Source: Fervidobacterium_A thailandense (GTDB lineage: Bacteria; Thermotogota; Thermotogae; Thermotogales; Fervidobacteriaceae). From it: DNA of 64,000 nt. Within the stretch, counting starts at the first letter, position 1, and each line of letters starts with the position of its first letter. The stretch lies in assembly GCF_041505935.1 (NCBI RefSeq), contig NZ_CP140110.1, one strand, 5' to 3'. A program made the translations under genes and the position numbers. Below are positions 1 through 10,400 of this stretch, piece after piece. Below the pieces are notes generated by a model. That model did no database searches. It had not been told where the DNA came from and worked only from the letters and a program-made list of their open reading frames with translations.

Positions 1-2
1 AA

Positions 3-653
3 CGAAACATTCGTCAATGTCTAAAGGATTTCGATATACCACTCTATCTAAGTCACACAGTTATAGAAGTACGTGGTAAAGATCGCGTCGAGGAAGTGGT
101 TATCGCAGAGTTGGACGACAACTTCAAGCCGATAGCTGGAACGGAAAAAGTTTTCAAAGTAGATACACTTGTGCTATCCGTTGGTTTGATCCCGCAGACA
201 AACCTTTTCAAGGACTTTCTCCAGACAGATCCATGGACTAAGGGAATCATGTGTACAAGCTCCGGTAGGACATCGATGAACTGGATCTTTGCCGCGGGGA
301 ACTGCACGGTAATTTACGATCTTGTTGATTGGGTTACCGAAGAAGGAGAAAAGGCTGGGAAGTATGCCGCGTTTTTCGTGAAGAAAGAGCATGAGATGGC
401 AAGGTTTCCTGTGGAGAAGGGGCAAAATATTGGTATTCTCTTCCCGAATTACTACGAGGAGGGGACGAACCTTAGTCTTTACCTCAGGGTGAAGAAACCG
501 ATGGAACGGGGTATAGTGAGAGTTAAACAGAGGAACAATCTTCTGTACAACAAACTGCACGCAAATTTAATGCCCAGTGAAATGATCAACGTGAGAATCC
601 CGGAACCAAAGATCGGAGTCGGCAACATTGTTGTCGAAGTTATCGAGGCATGA
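3..653 (+). CDS. NAD(P)/FAD-dependent oxidoreductase, C-terminal part (5' end outside window)
   Basis: The open frame runs in from the left edge, so only the last ~216 residues are present. The segment IFAAGNCTVIYDLVDWV followed by EEGEKAGKYAA is the typical C-terminal FAD-binding signature of the oxidoreductase found beside glycerol kinase and glycerol-3-phosphate dehydrogenase, where the real FAD protein says 'GN...DLVD..S.EGE.AG'. A ~100-residue C-terminal extension follows. It stops 36 bases before glpK on the same strand, which fits a glycerol utilisation operon. The role in glycerol-3-phosphate or related oxidation is inferred from context. The exact substrate cannot be read from this fragment. 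Confidence 0.8.
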   Translation, partial: RNIRQCLKDFDIPLYLSHTVIEVRGKDRVEEVVIAELDDNFKPIAGTEKVFKVDTLVLSVGLIPQTNLFKDFLQTDPWTKGIMCTSSGRTSMNWIFAAGNCTVIYDLVDWVTEEGEKAGKYAAFFVKKEHEMARFPVEKGQNIGILFPNYYEEGTNLSLYLRVKKPMERGIVRVKQRNNLLYNKLHANLMPSEMINVRIPEPKIGVGNIVVEVIEA

Positions 654-689
654 ACTATATCAAGAATTGAGTGGGAGGTACTGTGACGT

Positions 690-2201
690 ATGGGAAGGTG
701 TGTCTTGGCCCTCGATGAGGGAACAACGAGTGCACGTGCCATCATCTTTGATAGGGAAAGCAACATTTGTGGCGTTGGACAGTACGAATTCACCCAATAC
801 TATCCAAAACCAGGTTGGGTTGAACACGATCCTGAGGAAATTTGGCTTGCTCAGATGCGTGCAATTAGAACTGCGCTGGAACGAGCAGGTGCGAGTCCGG
901 AAGATATTGCGGCGATCGGAATCACAAACCAAAGAGAAACCACCGTACTCTGGGAAAAATCTACAGGTCGACCAGTTTACCACGCAATAGTCTGGCAGTG
1001 TAGACGAACCACGGATATTGTGGAAGAAATAAAGAAGGATCACTACAACCTAATTAAGGAAAGAACTGGTTTGGTCCCCGATTCATATTTCTCAGGTCCG
1101 AAGATCAAATGGGTACTGGATAACGTACCGGGTGTTAGGGAAAAGGCTGAACGAGGCGAAATTCTCTTCGGAACGATTGATACGTACTTGATTTGGAAAC
1201 TGAGTGGGGGTAAGGTACACGTAATCGATTATTCAAACGCATCGAGAACGATGCTCTTCAACATCCACACACTTAAATGGGACGAGGAGATACTGGAGAT
1301 CCTGAACATTCCGAAAGCGATACTGCCTGAACCAAGACCATCGAGTGAGGTTTACGGTTACACTGACAAAGGCGTTTTCGGTGCTACGGTTCCCATCTCC
1401 GGCGATGCTGGAGACCAGCAGGCCGCACTTTTTGGTCAAGCTTGTTTCAAACCAGGTATGGTCAAGAACACCTACGGTACGGGGAATTTCATGCTCATGA
1501 ACACTGGGGAAAAACCGTACCGTTCCGAAAACCTTTTAACTACCATTGCCTGGGGTATCAACGGTAAGGTTGAATACGCACTTGAGGGTAGTGTGTTTAT
1601 CACCGGTGCAGCAGTTCAGTGGCTGAGAGACGCGTTGAAGATAATCGAAGTTGCACCAGAGGTGGAACCTCTCGCTGCATCGTTGGTTTCGAACGAGGGA
1701 GTTTACTTTGTCCCAGCGTTCGTCGGCCTTGGAGCCCCATACTGGGACCAGTTCGCAAGGGGACTGCTCATTGGTATAACGCGTGGAACACGGCGCGCAC
1801 ACCTGGCACGAGCGGTGCTTGAGAGCATCGCTTACCTAACTAACGACGTTCTCATCGAGATGGAAAAAGACAGTGGTATCAAGGTTACGGAACTCAGAGT
1901 CGATGGTGGTGCTGTCAACAACAACTTCCTGATGCAGTTCCAGGCAGATATCCTCGGAACGAAAGTTGTCAGGCCGGTCATTCAGGAAACCACGGCACTC
2001 GGTGCGGCGTACTTGGCTGGCTTGGCTGTCGGCTTCTGGAAGGATTTGGAAGAGATAGAAAGAATGTGGAAAGTTGATCGCATTTTCGAGCCAAAAATGG
2101 ATGAAGTAACAAGGAAAAGACTCTATGGCGGCTGGAAAGAGGCTGTTAAAAGGTCGTTAGGATGGACAAAAAGTTTACGCGACTTGGGATGGGAAATATA
2201 G
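690..2201 (+). CDS. glpK: Glycerol kinase
   Basis: This cytoplasmic FGGY-family kinase phosphorylates glycerol to sn-glycerol-3-phosphate with ATP. The 503-residue length matches the family (about 500). Visible signatures are the N-terminal phosphate loop LALDEGTTSARAIIFD (residues ~6-21), NQRETTVLWE (~80), GLGAPYWD (~350) and the C-terminal ATP-site segment DGGAVNNNFLMQFQADILG (~405). The ATG is preceded by GGGAGGT. It sits directly downstream of the FAD oxidoreductase, with a hairpin terminator following, so it closes a glycerol operon. Confidence 0.96.
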   Translation: MGRCVLALDEGTTSARAIIFDRESNICGVGQYEFTQYYPKPGWVEHDPEEIWLAQMRAIRTALERAGASPEDIAAIGITNQRETTVLWEKSTGRPVYHAIVWQCRRTTDIVEEIKKDHYNLIKERTGLVPDSYFSGPKIKWVLDNVPGVREKAERGEILFGTIDTYLIWKLSGGKVHVIDYSNASRTMLFNIHTLKWDEEILEILNIPKAILPEPRPSSEVYGYTDKGVFGATVPISGDAGDQQAALFGQACFKPGMVKNTYGTGNFMLMNTGEKPYRSENLLTTIAWGINGKVEYALEGSVFITGAAVQWLRDALKIIEVAPEVEPLAASLVSNEGVYFVPAFVGLGAPYWDQFARGLLIGITRGTRRAHLARAVLESIAYLTNDVLIEMEKDSGIKVTELRVDGGAVNNNFLMQFQADILGTKVVRPVIQETTALGAAYLAGLAVGFWKDLEEIERMWKVDRIFEPKMDEVTRKRLYGGWKEAVKRSLGWTKSLRDLGWEI

Positions 2202-2260
2202 CATAAGTTTAGATTCATCCAAACACACAAACCAACGATGCGGGCAGCTTAAGTATCTAC

Positions 2261-2288
2261 CCCGGTTCTGACCGGGAGTTTTTTATTT
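2261..2288 (+). terminator. Rho-independent terminator after glpK
   Basis: A 6-bp stem CCCGGT/ACCGGG with loop TCTG is followed by a T-rich run (GTTTTTTATTT). It lies 60 bases after the glpK stop and before the msrB remnant. Confidence 0.8.
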
Positions 2289-2299
2289 AGTGGACATGG

Positions 2300-2305
2300 T
2301 ATAAT
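2300..2305 (+). promoter_or_regulatory. -10 box upstream of msrB remnant
   Basis: A TATAAT hexamer occurs 28 bases before the msrB start, followed by the ribosome-binding site GAAGGGAGG. The -35 region is poor (T-rich). This probably is the original promoter of the intact msrB-msrA gene. Confidence 0.5.
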
Positions 2306-2332
2306 TGTTTAGAAGGGAGGAAATCAAATAAA

Positions 2333-2560
2333 ATGAAAAAACCACCAAGAAACCCCAACCTGAGTGAATTCGAAAGGTTCGTCCTTTTCGAGAAAGGAAC
2401 CGAACCACCGTTCAGCGGCGAGTACGAGAATCACTTTGCGAATGGGATTTACGTTTGTAAAAACTGTGGAATACCGCTGTTTAACTCAAAAGATAAGTTC
2501 CACTCCGGTTGTGGATGGCCAGCGTTCGACGATGAGTTATCCGGAGCCATATCCAAGTAA
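2333..2560 (+). pseudogene. msrB: Truncated peptide methionine-R-sulfoxide reductase (5' piece of a split msrB-msrA fusion gene)
   Basis: The 75 residues match the first half of MsrB: EFERFVLFEKGTEPPFSGEY, the first zinc pair CKNCG, and FHSGCGWPAFDDELSGA. Normal MsrB continues with the second CxxC zinc pair and the catalytic segment RYCxNS, but here the frame stops right after GAISK. The missing end RYCVNSVSLRF is found at ~11470, fused in frame to MsrA, so an MsrB-MsrA fusion was broken. About 25-30 residues, including the second zinc pair, are absent from both pieces. The promoter and ribosome-binding site are still good, but the product should be inactive. Confidence 0.88.
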
Positions 2561-2572
2561 TAAGCTATATTG

Positions 2573-3352
2573 CCTCTTGTAGTAACTACTGTCGGTGCCG
2601 TTGTTGATGAACTTATTGTGCATGGGGTATACGATTGTGTTGTCGTCAGAAGCCTGCACAAAGAAATGGAAACAAAATCTGAAAACTCTGGCAGAGATCT
2701 CTTTGACATTCAACACACCTGAAGCGAAAACTTTAAAGACTCTTGAAGCAATTCCATAGCTGTTTAAAAACCTTCGCCAACGCTGGTTAAAAGAGCCTAC
2801 CGGTTTTAAAAACACCCGAATCTCTGGAATTCCAAGGAATTCTAAGTTTTTAGCAATCTGGACTGTTACTTTAGGGTCGTCATTCGCGATGAGCTCGCAA
2901 TATCTCAAACAGATCAACATTCGCAATGTTATGACGAATTTGATGTTGATCCTATGCTTTCCCCGGCTCTTGAAATCTCACAAAAACTAAAGATACTCTT
3001 TCTGAAATTTCTTCCTCTGAGCAGCACGCTCAAAATATTCTTACTGAGCGAAATATTCCTTATGTACGACTGTATCCTGGATTTTTCATTGACAATCTCT
3101 GTGCAAGAACTCTTAGAGAAACCGTCCTCGACATTACAGATGTAGAGCGGTAATGATTTCAGCTGCAGTAGTTTGACGCCGCTGATTTGTAAAAGCTTTG
3201 CATCAAAATACGAAAGTCCTTTTGCCTGATTGTAGCTCTAAGTATACCCACAGTCCTCGAATTCGTTTTTATTCAGAATTTTCTGGCTGTGAAACCATGG
3301 ACGTCTTGAACAACGCAACAAGCTCAGTGTTCGAACAGTTAGCACCGCTCTT
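2573..3352 (+). pseudogene. Degenerate L-lactate/malate dehydrogenase gene
   Basis: Conceptual translation, switching between all three plus frames, gives fragments in the order of the LDH/MDH family. They are a Rossmann start (TVGAVVDELIVHGVYDCVVV), then SGIPRN and LGSSFAMSSQYLKQINIRNV (compare 'SG.P..R..GSGT.LDS.R......L.....NV'). After these come MISAAVV with VKALHQNTKVLLP, then VALSIPTVL, and finally MDVLNNATSSVFEQLA. At least five frameshifts and several stops are needed, so this is an old pseudogene. LDH versus MDH cannot be decided. It starts within about 15 bases of the msrB break. Confidence 0.6.
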
Positions 3353-3370
3353 ACTTTTCCATTAAGACAA

Positions 3371-3798
3371 GAGGTAAACGTATTTGACGAAAAAGGACCG
3401 AGGTTTGAGATCATCGCCTCGAGATTCAACAGCACGATGACCGAGAAGACGTAGATGTTATCTTGGTTTCTGGGAGTGTGGAGGCTACTTTTTCGTACTT
3501 AATATGATGAACAAACGGGGTGAGAGGTATAACGCTCTCATAGTGCTTGCGGCTGTCATACACAGTGAGACGTACCAGTTCAACATAGTAGCAGACGAGA
3601 TCGAGAAGGCTGTATGTAGCGCAAGCGAATTTAACTGGGAGCGTGGCAATTAGTTTCGATGTGCTCGCGACTGTAACTGTCGAGCATGCGCTCAATAGGG
3701 CTGGTATAAAATCCGGGAACAATGGGTTCAAAGCGGCAATGGCCGCTTCGGAAATGGCGAATTTGAAGAGATTATACGATAGTACTCCCGGAAGCTAA
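3371..3798 (+). pseudogene. ribH: Degenerate 6,7-dimethyl-8-ribityllumazine synthase (ribH)
   Basis: Joining frames gives a nearly complete lumazine synthase: PRFEIIASRFN (start), DVILVSGSVEATF (normally VPGAFEIP), then YNALIVLAAVIHSETYQFNI (normally ALGAVIRGETxHFD). The C-terminus reads VLATVTVEHALNRAGIKSGN followed by NGFKAAMAASEMANLKRL. Several internal stops and at least two frameshifts break it, and key residues of the substrate site (AFE, IRGET) are altered. No other riboflavin gene is recognisable nearby. Confidence 0.8.
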
Positions 3799-3838
3799 GA
3801 CCAAGGCACAGAAAGAATGAACTTGTGGGTTCCTTTGC

Positions 3839-3898
3839 TTAAAAACAAACTGGAGTGAAAGCGTAGAAGAACAAAACTTCTCGCTCCAGTTCATTAAC
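3839..3898 (-). terminator. Terminator downstream of the methyltransferase gene
   Basis: Read on the minus strand, AACTGGAGCGAGAAG pairs with a downstream CTTC...CACTCCAGTT segment, and this is followed by TGTTTTTAAG. It lies just after the end of the defence module. Confidence 0.65.
3858..3872. repeat. Left copy of 15-bp direct repeat flanking the defence module
   Basis: The 15-mer AAAGCGTAGAAGAAC occurs here and again, in the same orientation, at 11277-11291. The two copies bracket both defence genes and nothing else. This copy overlaps the terminator hairpin. Confidence 0.7.
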
Positions 3899-3945
3899 TT
3901 TTAGGAGTTAGAATCTTTCAGGACGCGCCTACTATGACGTAGGAC

Positions 3946-6900
3946 TTACTTACCAGCCATCTTTTCAACGAGAGCTATTTCCTCGTCGGTTAGTTCGTAG
4001 AGCTTGTAAACGAGTGAGTCTATCTCTTTTTCGAAATCGATAGTGTTGGCGTTTTTATCTGCTTGTTTTGCCTTAAGGACTTCCTTGACGAGTTCTTCAA
4101 TCTCGGAGTAAACTGAACCGCGATGTTCGCGGATGAATGGTATTGGAACATTACTTATAACCTTTTTTGAACCATAGGTATACTCGCTCTCGTGTGATAA
4201 AAGGAACGAAAGGTATTTTCTTATAAGCTTTGAATTGAAAATGCCACACCATGAATATAAGGGACAACCGGTGATCATAAAGACCGAATTTGGAAAGTAA
4301 ATCCTAGCTGGTAAGACTGTAAACTTGTACTCAGAATCGACGGGAGTCCACACCAACTTTTCTTTTTCAAATTCCTCTTTGTAACTTGCCGCACAGCGTT
4401 GCAACGCGTACCATTCGTATCTGATACCCGTTTCCTCCTTGTTACGTGCAAGAAGCTGCGCTCTGTAATTCAGTAGATATTTGTATAGTGCTGGGAACTG
4501 TTGTGAGAAAAGCGCCTCCGCTTCCGCACTAGCCCCCTCTATTTGTTTATCTTCATGCAATGGGAAGTGCCAAGGAATGTATATAAGCCACAACCCTTTC
4601 CACTCGTAATAGTACCGCCCAATATCCCTTCCCCTGAGAACCGGTTTAAGAAGTTCCTCCGTCCGTCTCCTCTCTTCCTCCGTTTTGCATGCCCTCAGGA
4701 TCTCCTCTCTCTTCACACTGTCGATTATGAACGCCTCATTCAAACCTGTGACAACACCACGATATATCGTCACGTTCCAGTCGCGAAGCGGCTTGCCAAC
4801 AGATTCTATTTTCTCCTTCAACTTCCGCTCTCTGTTGTCCCCTATGAACCAAACCTCTTTCGTTAGTTTATCGAGCAGTACACCTTTCCTTGTCAGCTGT
4901 TCTTCAATCACAACATCCCTTTCTCTCTCTAATGTCACTCCCACTGTCTTCCGCTCGTTTGCGCTCTTTTGCACTAACAGCACGCATGTGTTCACCGTCG
5001 CACTTTCAAATACTTCCGACCCAAGGTCTACTAAGAGTTTCGGGTTGAATTTTAAAAGATATTTCCTCAGCTTCTCGCCATACCCCGCCCTCATCCATTT
5101 GTTACTCGTTATGTAGCAAAGATGTCCCCCTTCTTTGAGTAAATTTATACCCCGCTCGTAGAATAGCACGTACACGTCGCCCATCCTGTCGAATGTCTCG
5201 TAACCAATCCCCTTGTACCTCTCCGCCAACGCACCCCCGTTCTTCTGAAGCTGGATGTACGGCGGATTGCCTATTACTATGTCAAATCCATCCCGTACGC
5301 CAAACATCCATTCCGGATCAAACCACTCCGCCGCTTTGTTCGTCTCGTACGGGTCCCACTTTGCAAGTTTTTTGGCTGAGGCTGGTGAGAAAACATTACG
5401 TTGCTCCATTAATTCGACAAGTTTGCTCCTCAACTCTTTGTCCATTTTCTTTAACTTTTCTTTTTCTGATGGCAACGTTGCCGAGAAATATTGTTCCCTT
5501 ACTTCCATTAGCTGTTCCTCAAGTTTGATTATTTCAGGGTCTTTCATGGCTAGCTGATTTCCAACAGTAAGCGGGATCAAACTGTCTGCAGCTATCAACT
5601 TTGTCTCAAGGTTCGGTAACGGCTGAATGCCAAAGTTCTCCTTTGTCCTGTCAATTTTCTCGTCGACAAGTAGTGATATGAAGAACCTCAGCTTCGCTAT
5701 CTGGATCGCTATCGGTTGTATGTCGACACCGTACAGACAATTCTGAATTAGGTAAAGTTTACGACCGTAGTCAAGCTCGTTGTCTTCAAAGCTTTCCTCT
5801 ATTTCTTTAATTACCCTTTGCCTCAGTCTTGGGTCACTAATTTTACTTGCCACCTTTAGCTGCTCTGCCTTCCAACGTTCGTTGCCCGGATCGAGTTTGT
5901 GAAGAACATGCACAAGGGTGTGGAGCATACCCATCAGGAATGCACCAGAACCCACCGCTGGATCGAGTACTTTCAGCTCGTTTATCGCCCTTATCAGCCT
6001 TTCCGTCGTCTCTTCGTCAAATGGGTTATCGTCACTTCCATAGCTAAAAAGCTCGTCAAGCTTTTCGGGGTCTATTTCTGGCACTTTTGAAATGAGATAC
6101 TCCTTCAGTGATGTCCTAACCATGAAATCAACTATCTCTCTGGGCGTGTAGTAACTTCCGGTCGCTTTGCGTGCGGTCTCCGATGTCTCCGGATTGTAGC
6201 TTGCCAGTAGATTCTCGAAGACTTTTCCCAAAAGCTCCGGATCAAGGGCAACTTCCTCGTCAACTGGTGTGTTCTCGTCGATTGTGAAGTTGTATGAGTT
6301 GAGGATGTTTATGAGTCCACGAACTTTGTATTTTTTGTTCCTGGTTCCGTAGTCATCATTTAAATCGACTTCCCGTTCGTCGGAGAAAAAGAGAAAGTTC
6401 GGCACATAAGGTTGTTTGCTTGGGACGTCGGAGAAACCGTCTATTCTGACTTCTCGACCGAGTTCGTTGGACTCGTCGTCTTTGCGTTTGTCCAAGCACT
6501 CAAACAAACCACCGTTCAGGAACGGGATGTCATTGAAAAGCTCAACAATCTGCTCAGGGTCTTTGAATAGTTCGTGATAACGGTACCTCGAATGGTTCAT
6601 GTAGTCTCCGTTGATGTAGTTCTTGAAGCGTTCCTCACGTCTGAAGCGTCTTTTGTCTCTCGGTGTGTTGAGCGTGGCGAAGAAGAGGTTCTGGAGTATC
6701 GCCTTGTAGTACGTGCTCTCGTTGTCAGAAAGATCAACCAAGACTTTTTCCAAAAACTTTTTGTCAAACAGCTCTTTGCGAACGATGCCCTTTTCCCTCA
6801 TGAACCACACGAACATCAAACGGGTGACGAGCCTTATGAGCGCCACGTTCCTTCCGCCAGGCTCACTCTCAGCGTCCGGCGGGAAGCGCACCACCTTCAG

Positions 6901-7470
6901 TGCCCAGAAGTACCAGTTTGCAAGTTCCTGGTAGAACTCTTTCGTAACTTTGTCCACGGAGAACGCTTCTTTGAGTGCATCTATACTCGAGAAGTCTGCT
7001 TCGCTCAGCCTGCGAATAAAGGTTTTGTTGGTCTCGTCAGGACTGACGAAATAAGTGAAGCGCTTGTACGGACTAAAGCGCCTTTTCGCACCAACGTACT
7101 CAACAGTGATAAGCGAGAATCGAAAACGCCTGGCTGTATCATAAAATACAAAGATTCCAGCATCGGAAGCTGTGTCTTTCAAAATTTTCTTGCCCTTCTC
7201 AAACTGCAGTTTTCTGCTTGAACGCTCAGAAAGGGCACGGGTGGTTTCGAAAGAGTAAACAACCAACCGTTCAACTTGGCTTAGGCGTATTTCACCTATG
7301 AATCGACCATTCTTGAAATTCTCATCGTCGTACTCTGGCGATGGTTCGTTCGTTTCGTAAAAGTTTTTGGCTTTAAGGCTAAGAAATTTCGCAAGCCTTT
7401 CGTTACTGTAATTGAAGGCGAGTTCTTTAAGAATTTCTCCAACTATGTCAGCCGGAGCACTGCTGCCCAT
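3946..7470 (-). CDS. Large Eco57I-type adenine DNA methyltransferase, defence/restriction component
   Basis: The 1174-residue protein has class I SAM-dependent N6-adenine methyltransferase motifs. Motif I, LDPAVGSGAFLMGML, is at residues ~500-515, GVDIQPIAIQIAKLRFF at ~570, and the catalytic NPPY motif in FDIVIGNPPYIQLQ at ~735. A ~300-residue target-recognition-like C-terminus follows. The ~450-residue N-terminal part is unassigned. The start at 7470 is chosen because GGAGG lies 9 bases upstream and it overlaps the helicase stop by only 23 bases; the frame stays open to 7554. Pairing with the PLD/SNF2 helicase suggests that it marks host DNA or acts in restriction. Resemblance to PglX or DISARM methyltransferases is only at fold level. 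Confidence 0.9.
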   Translation of the reverse strand: MGSSAPADIVGEILKELAFNYSNERLAKFLSLKAKNFYETNEPSPEYDDENFKNGRFIGEIRLSQVERLVVYSFETTRALSERSSRKLQFEKGKKILKDTASDAGIFVFYDTARRFRFSLITVEYVGAKRRFSPYKRFTYFVSPDETNKTFIRRLSEADFSSIDALKEAFSVDKVTKEFYQELANWYFWALKVVRFPPDAESEPGGRNVALIRLVTRLMFVWFMREKGIVRKELFDKKFLEKVLVDLSDNESTYYKAILQNLFFATLNTPRDKRRFRREERFKNYINGDYMNHSRYRYHELFKDPEQIVELFNDIPFLNGGLFECLDKRKDDESNELGREVRIDGFSDVPSKQPYVPNFLFFSDEREVDLNDDYGTRNKKYKVRGLINILNSYNFTIDENTPVDEEVALDPELLGKVFENLLASYNPETSETARKATGSYYTPREIVDFMVRTSLKEYLISKVPEIDPEKLDELFSYGSDDNPFDEETTERLIRAINELKVLDPAVGSGAFLMGMLHTLVHVLHKLDPGNERWKAEQLKVASKISDPRLRQRVIKEIEESFEDNELDYGRKLYLIQNCLYGVDIQPIAIQIAKLRFFISLLVDEKIDRTKENFGIQPLPNLETKLIAADSLIPLTVGNQLAMKDPEIIKLEEQLMEVREQYFSATLPSEKEKLKKMDKELRSKLVELMEQRNVFSPASAKKLAKWDPYETNKAAEWFDPEWMFGVRDGFDIVIGNPPYIQLQKNGGALAERYKGIGYETFDRMGDVYVLFYERGINLLKEGGHLCYITSNKWMRAGYGEKLRKYLLKFNPKLLVDLGSEVFESATVNTCVLLVQKSANERKTVGVTLERERDVVIEEQLTRKGVLLDKLTKEVWFIGDNRERKLKEKIESVGKPLRDWNVTIYRGVVTGLNEAFIIDSVKREEILRACKTEEERRRTEELLKPVLRGRDIGRYYYEWKGLWLIYIPWHFPLHEDKQIEGASAEAEALFSQQFPALYKYLLNYRAQLLARNKEETGIRYEWYALQRCAASYKEEFEKEKLVWTPVDSEYKFTVLPARIYFPNSVFMITGCPLYSWCGIFNSKLIRKYLSFLLSHESEYTYGSKKVISNVPIPFIREHRGSVYSEIEELVKEVLKAKQADKNANTIDFEKEIDSLVYKLYELTDEEIALVEKMAGK

Positions 7471-10400
7471 CCATACCAACCTCCAGCCGCCTGTTTTCGA
7501 TAGCGACAATAATTTCTTTGGTAAGCTTTTTGAGGCGTTCTTTCTCTCTTTCAAGGTAGTCTTCTCCGAGCTCGGTTTTCAGTTTCTTCAGCTCTTCGAG
7601 AGCCTTCTGGACTTTTCTTTCGCTCGATAGGTCATTTCCAAGTTGCGCTATTCTCCTCAAAGTGTAATCAGGTAAGGTTGAGTAGTCGAAGATATCTTCG
7701 AGGAGCATTTCGATGAATCTTCTAAGCTTGTCATCGTACATTTGATGGCCTTGGCCGCTTCTCAGGAGTGTTTTTAGAGTGTTGATGGCTTTCTGTTTAA
7801 CGCTGTGCTCTACTATCCGCGACTTTCGGACTTCGTTGTAAGATTTCACCAATTCGTAAACATCCCAGAACTTCTCACTCAAAGGCACTGCTGGCTCGTC
7901 AAATGACGAGGGTTTGATCCGTTCGATCGCTTCTTCAAAATCAACAAGGCCGGTCTCACCAGTGAGATAATTGTGGAAGAATGTGTAGACCTTTCCTTTC
8001 TTGATAAATACGAAAAGCTCGTCCCTGTTCGATTGTTTCGCAACTTTCACCCTGGGTGGAAATTTCTTAACAGCTTCAACTATTCCGGGATATTTTTGTT
8101 TTATTTCTTCCAGCTCTTTCAGTATTTTCGTATAGAGACTTTCCTCCTCAAGTAGGTCCGGGTTTTGCTGAAGTTTTCTGTAAAGCTCCGACGGCGAAGG
8201 CTCTTCGTCGATATCGAATATCTTGGAATCTTCGCCAAGAGCATTGTGGATGAGGAACATCTTACTCTGGGCTATCTCCCTGCTCTTCACAAGGTCAGCA
8301 CCCTGCTCGGTTGGGAAAAAGTTGACAATGTACAGTTTATCGAAAACTTTCTTGCTTATCCTGTTGATCCGCCCAACCCTTTGGATAACCCTCACCGGGT
8401 TCCACGGGATGTCGTAGTTTATAACAACACCAGCACGATTCAGGTTGAAACCTTCCGAGAGTTTATCGCTGGTCAGTAAGATGTCGTATTTGTTCTCCTG
8501 CTTTTCCTTCGGGTACGATGCGTCGAAGTTACGGTAAAGCTCTTTGCATTTCTCTTTAGTTAGGTTGCCCGCAACGGCAAGTACCCTCCCACCAAAAGCC
8601 TCCGTGAGAATTGGTTCCAAGTACCTAACAGTGTCAACGTATTCAGAGAAGATCACAACTTTCCGGTCAGGTTCTCTTTTGAGAAGATCCTTCACCCGCT
8701 CTATGAGTTTTTCGGCTTTCGGATCACGCTTGTCGAGTCCGATCTCATGCATTTCTTCAAGTATCATTTCGAATAATCGTTTGTCCGATTCTATGTCAGC
8801 TAAAAATTTCTCGCGGGCTTTGAACTCCTTAACTTCGTACACCTCGTGGTATTGCTTGTGCTTGCCTTCCTCGAGTTCTTTTTTGTATTCAATGAGGTAT
8901 TCTTCTATCTCGTCGACGTCGAGTTCGTAGATCTTCTCAAGTAACCTACGATCAAGGATGTATTTACCAGTTTTTTCAATAAACCGTAGTGCAACTTCTG
9001 TAATTTCTCTAAACTTTTCGAGACTCCGTTTGAACGCACCAAACGAGCTTTCGAACCTTTTTACGAGTAACCGCCTCATGAAATCGTAGAGGTTGAACTG
9101 CTGGAGATACCGGAAGTTTTCTTCCTTCTGCAAGGTCTGATCACTATCTGGTTGTGACTCATCAAGTCCCAGCTTGTAGGCAAAGGGACGATAGATTGCA
9201 CCCTTGAACTTTCCCCCATCCTCCGGAAGGGCGAAGTAGGAATTAATCACCCTGTCGTAAAATGCGGATTGTTCAGGCGTCAGTTCGAAAAACCATTCCT
9301 GCGGATCTTCGAGTTTTGGTAGTTCGCCTATCTCGCTCTTGTAGTGCGGGTTTAGCAGGAGGTCGAGTCTGTTACGTCTAATTGTAACTGGCTCGATAGT
9401 AGTCTTGATCTGTCTGGCCAGCTCGTGGGCACGCTTCTTTACATTCGCAATGTCTATGTTCCCTGATCCGAAGAGATACTCGTAGTATTTTTTTGCCCTT
9501 TCTGCTTTTTTTACGTCTGGAGAGTTCCAGTAACGTTTGATGTACGAGAGCTTATCGAAATCGTTCATAAACGATTCAAATTTGCCTTCAAGATCGTCGG
9601 TTAGCGTTATTGTGGACTTCTTCGGGGTAATAAAAAGCTTTAGAAGTGAGAAAATGTCGGACGGTTTGTTGTTGAACGGTGTTGCGGTTAGTAAGATCAC
9701 AGTTCGGCCGCGACAAATGTTTTTAAGTAGTTCGTAACTCTTCGTGTTTTCGTTTCTAAAACGGTGTGCTTCATCAACAATAACGACTTCAATATCTTTA
9801 GTCTTATCGAGGTACTCCAGCACTTCATCAAGTTTTCCTACGGAGAATGCTTTCCATCCCATCTTTGTGAGATGGAATTCTTCGAGGTATTTGTTCCAGC
9901 CTTCGGTGTGGGTGTCGTCTCCGATAAGGCCCGGGGGAGCGATGACAATGCCCCTTTTCTTGAGTTCAAGAGCCGTCGCACACGCGATAATCGTCTTACC
10001 CAACCCAACAACGTCTGCTATGATGACACCGTTGTTCTGTTCGATGATCGAAAGCGCCTGACGTACAGCGTCGAGCTGGTACCGGTACTGACGGTATCCA
10101 TTCTCCGCAAGCACCTCGACAACACGCTGGCTGATATCTTTACCACTAAACGATTCGATGTAGGAGCTCAGGACTAGCACATAAGCCTCGAATGGCGTGA
10201 TCTCTCTGATGAGCGTTTCTTTTTCAAGCGTCTCGATTAGTTTTTGTCTTGTTATATCGTCTTCGGTGATCGGAATAGCCTCAGACCAGAGTGAGTCAAA
10301 ATACTCCTCCGCTTCGTCCGTTCCGTAATCACTTATCTCAACGTTGAATTCACTCTGGTGTGATAGACCAGCCGACGTGAGGTTGCTACTCCCCGTGATG

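Noticed and set aside
2573..3150. Fragments first read as an NmrA/SDR NAD(P)-binding protein
   Set aside because: Rossmann-like and 'YPGFF' pieces fitted only locally. The full set of fragments is colinear with the LDH/MDH family, including the C-terminal helices, so that reading was preferred.
6574..7221. 215-residue plus-strand open frame opposite the methyltransferase gene
   Set aside because: It mirrors a real coding frame on the other strand, has no ribosome-binding site, and shows no family signature.
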